Shown piece after piece: positions 8,371-14,882 of a stretch of DNA of 64,000 bases (its first letter is position 1; each line of letters opens with the position of its first letter). Where the stretch lies: NCBI GenBank assembly GCA_028285415.1, contig JANQPF010000030.1, forward strand, positions 16,748 through 80,747, read 5' to 3'. The notes beneath the pieces were generated by a model. That model searched no databases. It worked only from the letters and a program-made list of their open reading frames with translations, and was not told where the DNA came from. Both the position numbers and the translations under genes were made by a program. This stretch comes from Pseudomonadales bacterium (GTDB lineage: Bacteria; Pseudomonadota; Gammaproteobacteria; Pseudomonadales; Azotimanducaceae).

Positions 8371-9168
8371 TTACGCCTGCGCCTTGAGACGCGCAATGAA
8401 CGGACCAAAGCCGAGATCGCCGGTCCAGAAATTCACCAGGTTCTGTACGCCGCGAGTGGTAAACGTGGCACCGGACAACGCATCCACCTCGTACGCGGCA
8501 CTGGCACTGCCGGCCGCGGAACGGGTTTTGACCAGCTGTACGTTGGGCTGGTTGTCAGCATCGTAAAGCTGAACTCCCGGCCAGAGCGCTTTCCACCGCG
8601 GATTATCGACTTCACCGCCGAGCCCGGGCGTTTCCTTGTGCTGGTAAAAACCGAGTCCCGATATCGTCTGCAGGTCACTGTCCAATGCCAGATAGCCGAA
8701 CAGCGTACCCCACAGCCCGTAACCACGAACCGGCAACACCAGCTTGTCGATTTCACCTTCAACCCGCTTGATGTAAACGAGCGAAGCGTTCTCGCGGCGC
8801 CGCAGCGTCGCAATGTCCTGCTCTCCAGAGAGAGGAATGGACAGATCCGGCTTCTTCGCCGCTTTGACCGGATCGAACGTGTCGGCATCGATGTCGTCGA
8901 GGAACTCGCCGGTTTCGAGATCAACCACCCGCACCTCAAACTCGGAGAAGAGTTCATCAACCCCGCGGCCATCCTCAGCCACGAGGCTGTCGCCGGGCAG
9001 CATGCCCGCAGCGCGCAGGATGTTCTGCTTCTGGTCCAGCGCTTTGTTGAGCTGCTGCTGCGGTTTCAGCGCCACGGCAATACCGGACACCACCACCGAG
9101 CAGACGAGACACACCCCCAGCGCCACGATGAATACGTTTTTCAAACCATCTTTTTCGAAACTAGCCAC
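8371..9168 (-). CDS. nqrC: Na+-translocating NADH:quinone oxidoreductase subunit C
   Basis: A 265-aa periplasmic-facing subunit with one N-terminal membrane helix (VFIVALGVCLVCSVVVSGIA). It carries FMN covalently bound to a threonine, and the flavinylation motif D-A-L-S-G-A-T is visible near the C-terminus, followed by FTTRGVQN. Attachment needs ApbE, which is not encoded beside this operon. The gene overlaps the 3' end of nqrB by 8 bp (9161-9168), indicating coupled translation. Confidence 0.98.
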   Translation of the reverse strand: MASFEKDGLKNVFIVALGVCLVCSVVVSGIAVALKPQQQLNKALDQKQNILRAAGMLPGDSLVAEDGRGVDELFSEFEVRVVDLETGEFLDDIDADTFDPVKAAKKPDLSIPLSGEQDIATLRRRENASLVYIKRVEGEIDKLVLPVRGYGLWGTLFGYLALDSDLQTISGLGFYQHKETPGLGGEVDNPRWKALWPGVQLYDADNQPNVQLVKTRSAAGSASAAYEVDALSGATFTTRGVQNLVNFWTGDLGFGPFIARLKAQA

Positions 9169-10345
9169 GAGCCAATCTCCGTTTAATGTTCGATTGCACC
9201 ACGAAGTGGTCGATCAACGGGGCAAACAGATTGCCAAAGAGAATTGCCAGCATCATGCCCTCCGGGAAAGCCGGGTTGACGACGCGTATGAGCGCACACA
9301 TGAAGCCGATCAGAATGCCGTAGATGAGGCGCCCGGTGTTGGTATGCGCCGCCGAAACGGGGTCAGTTGCCATGAACACCGCACCGAAGGCAAAGCCGCC
9401 GAGCACCAGGTGCCACATGGGCGTCATGCCGAACATCGGGTTCGAGGACGGAATGAGATTGAAGAGGCCCGTGGTGACGACGAGGCCAATGACACAGCCG
9501 AGCATGATGCGCCACGAGGCTATGCGCGTGGCAATCAGGATCACTGCCGCAACAAGGATAGCCAGGATGCTCTCGCCCCCGATGGTGCCCGCCATGTTGC
9601 CGATGAACGCTGAGGTGAAATCAATGCCGTAGTCGAGGCCAACCGCGGCGTTGCCGAGCGGCGTTGCCTGGGTGACTCCGTCGACTGCCACCCAGACGGT
9701 ATCGCCGGACATGGCAGCCGGATAGGCGAAGTACAGAAAAGCCCGTCCCGTCAGCGCCGGATTCAGGAAATTCTTGCCTGTCCCGCCAAACACCTCTTTA
9801 CCGATCACAACACCGAATATGATGCCGATGACCGCCATCCAGAGCGGAATGTCCGCCGGCAGCGTCAACGTATAAAGGATGGAAGTGACAAAGTAGCCTT
9901 CGTTGACCTCGTGGTTACGGACCGAGGCAAACCAGATTTCGAAGGCGATCCCCGCGAGAAACACCACCACGTAGAGCGGGATGAAATAACCCAGCCCGTG
10001 AATCAGGCAGTCGATGACGCTCGACGGGTCGAAGCTCAGGAGCGGATTCAGAAAAATCCCGCGCCAGCCTTCGATCGCCGTGATGCCGGCTGCCTGCATC
10101 GCCTCGTTGGCCTGCAGACCGACGAAGTAGCTGCCGACGATGCCCGGAATCCAGGCACACAGCCACACCGTCATCATGATCCGCTTGAGATCGAGACCGT
10201 CGCGTACGTGAGAAGCACCGGCCGTGGTCTTGCCCGGCGTATACAACGCGGTGTCGATTGCCTCGTAGGCGGGATAGAGATACTCGAATCGCCCACCCTT
10301 CTCGAAGTGCGGCGCGATGTTGTCCATGAAAGTACGCAGACTCAC
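9161..10345 (-). CDS. nqrB: Na+-translocating NADH:quinone oxidoreductase subunit B
   Basis: A 394-aa polytopic membrane subunit (about ten helices) that binds covalent FMN and riboflavin and forms much of the Na+ path and quinone site. The flavinylation motif appears as D-G-V-T-Q-A-T in the middle of the protein. Other family segments are NPALTGRAFLYFAYPAAMSG and GAVFMATDPVSAAHTNTGR. It starts 3 bp after nqrA ends. Length and domain order are normal, with no sign of disruption. Confidence 0.98.
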   Translation of the reverse strand: MSLRTFMDNIAPHFEKGGRFEYLYPAYEAIDTALYTPGKTTAGASHVRDGLDLKRIMMTVWLCAWIPGIVGSYFVGLQANEAMQAAGITAIEGWRGIFLNPLLSFDPSSVIDCLIHGLGYFIPLYVVVFLAGIAFEIWFASVRNHEVNEGYFVTSILYTLTLPADIPLWMAVIGIIFGVVIGKEVFGGTGKNFLNPALTGRAFLYFAYPAAMSGDTVWVAVDGVTQATPLGNAAVGLDYGIDFTSAFIGNMAGTIGGESILAILVAAVILIATRIASWRIMLGCVIGLVVTTGLFNLIPSSNPMFGMTPMWHLVLGGFAFGAVFMATDPVSAAHTNTGRLIYGILIGFMCALIRVVNPAFPEGMMLAILFGNLFAPLIDHFVVQSNIKRRLARG

Positions 10346-10348
10346 CGT

Positions 10349-11692
10349 CTAACCCTCCTTCTCGATCTGCGATAGCACCGAGCGCAACACGGGGCCGAAT
10401 TCGTATTTTCCGGGGCAGGCGTAGGTACACAGCGCCACGTCTTCCTCATCGAGCTCCAGACAGCCCAGATTGATCGCCGTGTCCAGATCGCCGACAAGCA
10501 CGGCCCGCAACATCTGCGTGGCGAGAATGTCCATCGGCATGACCGCGTCATAGGTGCCTATCGGCACCATGGCACGCGTGCTGCCGTTTGTCGTTGTCGT
10601 GAAGCGCACGGACTTCTCGCCAAGCCATTTGGAGAGAAACGCGGGAAACACCGAGTGGCGATCCGTACCCGGCGCCAGATAGCCGAGAAAGCGTCGTTCG
10701 GTATCCTCCGGCAAGATCGAAACCTGCAGGTGATAGCGACCGAGATACGCCCGCGCGCTCTGCGCGGTGTGCCCGGTGAGCACGGATCCCGAGATGACGC
10801 GCTGCTTGCCCTCTTCCAGCTCACCCGCGGTGAGTTCATCGAGGTTCGCGCCCACCAGCGTCCGCACGAGGCGGGGGTTGCCGGCGCCCGGGCCGCCCAG
10901 CGCCACAACGCGTTCGCTCATGATCTCGCCGGTCAGGAAGAGATGCCCGATGGCAATGGCGTCCTGATAGCTCAGGTACCAGACCGTTTTCGACGTGCCA
11001 ACGGGGTCCACGAAGTGGATATGCGTGCCGGCCAGTCCCGCAGGGTGTGGCCCGGAGAACTCATGGGCCGTAATGCGCTCAGCGCTGCCGGTCGGCAGGA
11101 ACTTGCCCTGCTCGTGACAGACATGCACCGCACCGTCAGTGAGCGTCGTCAGGACGTCGAGCCCCGCGGCAAACTCGTTCGCGTACATCGGAATGATGAC
11201 ACCCGGATCAGCGGCCAGCGGATTGGTGTCCATTGCCGTCACGAATATGGAGTGCGGTGTCGTTTCAGGGTCCGGCACCCGGGAAAACGGGCGCGTCCGA
11301 AGCGCCGTCCAGGCACCACTTTTGAGGAGCTTCTCAACCGCGGCATCGCGTGAGATTGTCTTCAAGGCTTCCGAGTCGTGCCCGCCGAAGTCGATCGCGT
11401 CGCCTTCACCCAGCTCAATGACCACCGAAACCAGAGCGCGCTTGGCGCCTCGATTGATGGCGGTGACCCGTCCGGCAGCGGGCGCGGTATAGCTGACGCC
11501 TGGCGTCTTCTTGCAGCTGAACAGCACCTGGCCTTTCGCCACGGCGTCACCTTCCGCCACTTCCATGGTGGGTTTCATGCCGGGATAGTCTTCGCCAAGC
11601 ACGGCAATGCTGCGCACGCTGCGCCCTTCGCCGACGGCCTGCTCCGGCTTGCCGGCGATGGGGAGATCCAGCCCCTTCTTAATTTTAATCAT
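10349..11692 (-). CDS. nqrA: Na+-translocating NADH:quinone oxidoreductase subunit A
   Basis: A 447-aa cytoplasmic peripheral subunit that begins MIKIKKGLDLPIAGKP, as in other NqrA proteins. A barrel-sandwich region follows (GDAVAKGQVLFSCKKTPGV), and the C-terminus includes CTYACPGKYEFGPVLR. It is the first gene of nqrABCDEF and no other gene lies between it and the 303-bp upstream gap, so the operon promoter should lie in that gap. The Na+-pumping complex suits a marine or alkaline habitat. Confidence 0.98.
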   Translation of the reverse strand: MIKIKKGLDLPIAGKPEQAVGEGRSVRSIAVLGEDYPGMKPTMEVAEGDAVAKGQVLFSCKKTPGVSYTAPAAGRVTAINRGAKRALVSVVIELGEGDAIDFGGHDSEALKTISRDAAVEKLLKSGAWTALRTRPFSRVPDPETTPHSIFVTAMDTNPLAADPGVIIPMYANEFAAGLDVLTTLTDGAVHVCHEQGKFLPTGSAERITAHEFSGPHPAGLAGTHIHFVDPVGTSKTVWYLSYQDAIAIGHLFLTGEIMSERVVALGGPGAGNPRLVRTLVGANLDELTAGELEEGKQRVISGSVLTGHTAQSARAYLGRYHLQVSILPEDTERRFLGYLAPGTDRHSVFPAFLSKWLGEKSVRFTTTTNGSTRAMVPIGTYDAVMPMDILATQMLRAVLVGDLDTAINLGCLELDEEDVALCTYACPGKYEFGPVLRSVLSQIEKEG

Positions 11693-11995
11693 CTGTTCTT
11701 CGTATCTTCGCGGCTAATCTCAGCGTGTGGTTTCGCGTCGATTCCGCTTCGGTTGCGTCATGGCTCACGACCTGCGGCACGGGTTTTCGAGCCGAATGAT
11801 TCGTATCTAGACAAGTCTAGTTGCGATTTCGATAGCGCCAGTATTTCTGGTCAAAAACGAGCGAACACTGATGGCACAATGTCCGGCGCGAGGCCGCGCA
11901 GATTATAAAGACCTGGCCATTCAATGCCAATAAGGTGACACCGAAATCTGGCCGGCTCCCCAAGAGCAGGAACAGGTGCCGGAACAGGAGCCGGA
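11693..11995. other. Intergenic gap upstream of nqrA, no gene seen
   Basis: This 303-bp stretch lies between the nqrA start and the 3' end of the DUF3570 gene, both on the minus strand. I find no supported ORF. It holds the palindrome at 11807-11820. On the minus strand a TTGACC lies around 11850, without a good -10 at 17 bp. The nqr promoter is presumably here. Confidence 0.6.
11807..11820. promoter_or_regulatory. Perfect palindrome, candidate operator for nqr
   Basis: CTAGAC and GTCTAG form a perfect 6-bp inverted repeat with a 2-bp AA spacer, 115 bp upstream of the nqrA start codon. The size and symmetry suit a dimeric repressor half-site pair. No regulator gene is adjacent, so binding is inference. 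Confidence 0.35.
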
Positions 11996-13150
11996 TCAGT
12001 AGAAGAGGGAGACGAACGCCCGGGTGACGACGGAATCGAAGCTGTAGAGCGGCTCGGTGCCCGGGGCAAAGCCGGTGGCGGTCACATCACGGAAGTTGTC
12101 GTACTGGAAGTCGATGTAGTCAACAAACAAATTGACGGATCCGCGCTTGAAGCCGGGCAGCCAGTTCGTTTCGAACTCGTAGCTGATGCCGGCACCGATG
12201 GTCTGGGTCTGAAAGCCCGCAAGCTCCTTGTCCCGGGCCAGGAAATTCTGCGCGTTGGAACGGGGAAAGAGATCGCTATAGAAGTCGGCTGCCGTCTGCT
12301 TGTAGTAGCGGTACTTGAGCTCGACCACCAGGCCCACATCCTCAATCGGGTGGGTATAGGCAATTTCACCGTTGTAGGCGTCGATACCCCAGGTATCCGA
12401 GTAGTTGCGAAACTCGAGCTTGAGGGCAGCCCGATAAGGCAGATAGTACATGCCGCGGATGGCTTGCGCTGAGCTGGTGCGGGTGCGCGGATAGATTTCC
12501 GACTCGTAGCCGTAGCCGCGCGCCTCGTTGGGGTCGAGGTAGCGTACCTGACGATAAGGATTGTTCAGGAAGCCTTCGTCGGTGACCCCCTCGTAGTTCA
12601 TGCTGATGATCAGGTTTTTGGTGATCACCTGGGAAAGGTCGACCCGATAGGTCTGACGATCGGTCTCCGCCTCAAAATTTGCATCCCCGTTGCGCCGCAC
12701 GGTGTCCGCACCGCGCGCGTAGGAGATGCCGAGCGTGGTCAGATCCCCGAAAAAGTCCTGGCTGATGCCAAAGCGTGCAGAATGCGCGGAATAGTCCGAC
12801 TCTTCCGAATTGGTGTAGGACATTCCCATGAAAGTTTTGCCGCGCAGGTAGTCGACGCCGATGCTTTTCTCTTTGCGCTCCTCGGTGTACTCACTGGCGG
12901 TAGCCACCACGTCAATCGAGGCGCTGGTGATTGTGTCGACGTAGTAGTTGGCCCAGACGGATACCTTGTCCTTGAAGCCTTTGCGCACCAGCACGGAAGG
13001 TCCGTCAACGCTCAGTCCACCGCCTTCGTAGCCGTGGTACATGATGTCAGAACGGTCTTCGGGCAACACCGCCGCCTGTGCCGGCAGCACCAGCAGGTAC
13101 CCGATGATTGCCGCCAGCAGCCGTTTCGTCGTATTCGAGAAAATCGTCAT
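11996..13150 (-). CDS. DUF3570 outer-membrane beta-barrel protein
   Basis: A 384-aa protein with a clear signal peptide (LLAAIIGYLLVLPAQA, cleavage near residue 27). It continues as alternating-hydrophobicity strands and ends in aromatic SLFY, typical of outer-membrane barrels. The sequence around DRSDIMYHGYEGGGLSVDGPS and the repeated Tyr-rich strands fit DUF3570. The function is not established. In other genomes DUF3570 genes often stand beside DUF4266 genes, and here DUF4266 is immediately upstream (29 bp), so the two probably work together in the envelope. No catalytic motif is visible. Confidence 0.85.
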   Translation of the reverse strand: MTIFSNTTKRLLAAIIGYLLVLPAQAAVLPEDRSDIMYHGYEGGGLSVDGPSVLVRKGFKDKVSVWANYYVDTITSASIDVVATASEYTEERKEKSIGVDYLRGKTFMGMSYTNSEESDYSAHSARFGISQDFFGDLTTLGISYARGADTVRRNGDANFEAETDRQTYRVDLSQVITKNLIISMNYEGVTDEGFLNNPYRQVRYLDPNEARGYGYESEIYPRTRTSSAQAIRGMYYLPYRAALKLEFRNYSDTWGIDAYNGEIAYTHPIEDVGLVVELKYRYYKQTAADFYSDLFPRSNAQNFLARDKELAGFQTQTIGAGISYEFETNWLPGFKRGSVNLFVDYIDFQYDNFRDVTATGFAPGTEPLYSFDSVVTRAFVSLFY

Positions 13151-13179
13151 GATGATCGTGTTCGTCCTGAACCTGATTC

Positions 13180-13437
13180 TTAGTTACAACCGCAACCGCC
13201 GCCGGAGCCGCCCTCGGCTCCGCGGGCGCCTTCCCGCGCCTGATACACGTGGTGCAGATAAGACGCCGCCACCGGATCACGGCTGAAGCTCATGATGGGA
13301 TCCGCGAGATTGTTGCGCTCGAAGGGGCTGACCCAGGGCTTGATTTCCAGACTGCTGCAGCCGCCGCTCAAAAGCGCGCCTGCGATACTCAATGCCAGCA
13401 GCAAAGCTCTTCCCGGACGTTTGTCGTTCTGCATCAC
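13180..13437 (-). CDS. DUF4266 small lipoprotein
   Basis: An 85-aa lipoprotein. The signal LLLALSIAGALLSGGC gives a lipobox with the lipidated Cys at residue 27. The short mature part carries the family pattern IKPWVSPFERNNLADPIMSF and ends in a glycine/cysteine tail, GGGCGCN. The C-terminal Cys-Gly-Cys could bind metal or take part in redox or modification chemistry; this is inference. It lies 12 bp downstream of one barrel gene and 29 bp upstream of DUF3570, in a four-gene envelope unit. Confidence 0.85.
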   Translation of the reverse strand: MMQNDKRPGRALLLALSIAGALLSGGCSSLEIKPWVSPFERNNLADPIMSFSRDPVAASYLHHVYQAREGARGAEGGSGGGCGCN

Positions 13438-13449
13438 GCTCTCCCAGTG

Positions 13450-14097
13450 TTAGAAGAAGATGGTCAGGCCACCGCTGAATTCGATGTTGTGCTTGTTTTC
13501 CATCGTGCCCAGCAGGTCTGATTCGAAGAAGTGGTCGCGCACGTCGACGTGAAACGCAAGCCAGTCCGTGGCAATGAACCGGTAGCCGACGCCGGCGTTG
13601 ATGGTGAAAATGTCATCGCCGCCAAATTCTGTGCTGCCCGCTCCCGCTACGACGTAGAGGCTGCCTTTGAACGCCCAGCGGCCGCCGACAAAGGCTTCCC
13701 CCGGGAATATGTTCCAACCCACGGAGACGTTGTAGTACGTCAGCTCACGTTCTTCGTCCGTCAAGAGCGGTGCGCCACCGCTCAGGAGCTCAAAACTCGT
13801 CTGCCCCATGGTAGTCTGGCCGTAAATCCCTTCGACAAAGAAGTCCTCGGTCACGTGGTAAGCCGCGCGGATGCCGGTGACGGTATCCGAGCCGAAGTCT
13901 TCGATGTTCATCACGCCGCCGAAGGCGCCAATCTCGAAGTCCTCGGAATCGAGCTCGTCGACATCGACTTCGCGCCGCTCGGGCTCACGCACAACCAGCG
14001 GTTCGAGCTCGAGCTCGTCCGGTTGGGCAGCCCAGGCCGGATACGCCGTCATGGCCACCAGTAAGACTAGAAAAATACGCTGAAACCTGCTTTCCAT
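13450..14097 (-). CDS. Outer-membrane beta-barrel domain protein
   Basis: A 215-aa protein with a signal peptide (IFLVLLVAMTAYPAWAA), then an acidic linker rich in Glu/Asp (residues about 25-55), then a small barrel that ends in the outer-membrane signature GLTIFF. Strands such as TGIRAAYHVTEDFFVEGIYG and FTINAGVGYRFIATDWLAF resemble OmpA/OmpW-like eight-stranded barrels. Its start overlaps the end of the SH3 gene by 31 bp. It resembles its upstream neighbour in barrel architecture, so the pair may be an old duplication. Confidence 0.75.
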   Translation of the reverse strand: MESRFQRIFLVLLVAMTAYPAWAAQPDELELEPLVVREPERREVDVDELDSEDFEIGAFGGVMNIEDFGSDTVTGIRAAYHVTEDFFVEGIYGQTTMGQTSFELLSGGAPLLTDEERELTYYNVSVGWNIFPGEAFVGGRWAFKGSLYVVAGAGSTEFGGDDIFTINAGVGYRFIATDWLAFHVDVRDHFFESDLLGTMENKHNIEFSGGLTIFF

Positions 14098-14852
14098 TGA
14101 TCAATCTCTTCGTTGTCGTCCCGACTCGTAAGCACCGTGTGGCGCTTGTATTCCATGCGCAGCATGAAGCGATCGCTGAGGTAGAGGTTGGCCCCTACCC
14201 CCGCATGAGCAATTTCATCTTCGCGGTCTTCGGCCTGCACAATTGTGGTGTGCGGCTTCGTCGTGATTATGCCCGTGCCGATGGTGAAATAAGGTGACAG
14301 ACGCCACTCCGGGAACGGATACATCAGTATGTTTGCGGACCCCATCACACCATCGGAAAATTCTCCGAGGATCTGCGTGCCTTCGAGCTGAAAGGTGATG
14401 TTCGGCGTCAGCGCGTAGCCGATATACCCGGTCAGGCTGCTCGCCCCACCAAAATCACCGCCGTTGAATCCCATCTCCCAGCGCCGGTCGGAGAAGTCCG
14501 CCAGGCCAAGGGCGCCAAAATCTATCTCGTTGCCGTCCAGATCCAGCGTATGTCGGAGCTCATCCCGGTGGACCCAGCCCTCTTTCTCGCGCGGCGTGCG
14601 CACCTTGAACCAGTCGGTGCGCGTTTTGAGCAGCGTGACCTCATCACCCTGGCCCGCAACGTAGAAGATCGGATAGCCGCGGCCTGGACCGGTGCGCAGC
14701 TCAATGTAGGGATCCGAGACGACCACCACGGGCTCGTAGCTCGCGAACGGATTCGAGATGCCCCAGCCCCAGGCAGGCGTCGCGAAGACGAGAAACAAGC
14801 TGACCAACGCAGCACGCAGCTTCAAGCTTCTTGAATCGGGTTGTCGTGTCAT
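14067..14852 (-). CDS. SH3-domain outer-membrane beta-barrel protein
   Basis: A 261-aa protein with an N-terminal signal sequence (LVSLFLVFATPAWG). A bacterial SH3 domain follows at about residues 40-100 (SDPYIELRTGPGRGYPIFYV, then DWFKVRTPREKEGWVHRDEL), and then a beta-barrel ending in AGFSVFF. Bacterial SH3 domains commonly bind cell-wall peptides, so the protein may tie an outer-membrane barrel to peptidoglycan. It is upstream of the second barrel gene with a 31-bp overlap, and 30 bp after the HzsA-like gene, so it may be in one operon with that gene. Confidence 0.75.
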   Translation of the reverse strand: MTRQPDSRSLKLRAALVSLFLVFATPAWGWGISNPFASYEPVVVVSDPYIELRTGPGRGYPIFYVAGQGDEVTLLKTRTDWFKVRTPREKEGWVHRDELRHTLDLDGNEIDFGALGLADFSDRRWEMGFNGGDFGGASSLTGYIGYALTPNITFQLEGTQILGEFSDGVMGSANILMYPFPEWRLSPYFTIGTGIITTKPHTTIVQAEDREDEIAHAGVGANLYLSDRFMLRMEYKRHTVLTSRDDNEEIDQWKAGFSVFF

Positions 14853-14882
14853 CTGCCGAAATTCCTTTTGCGGCGCGTTGCG

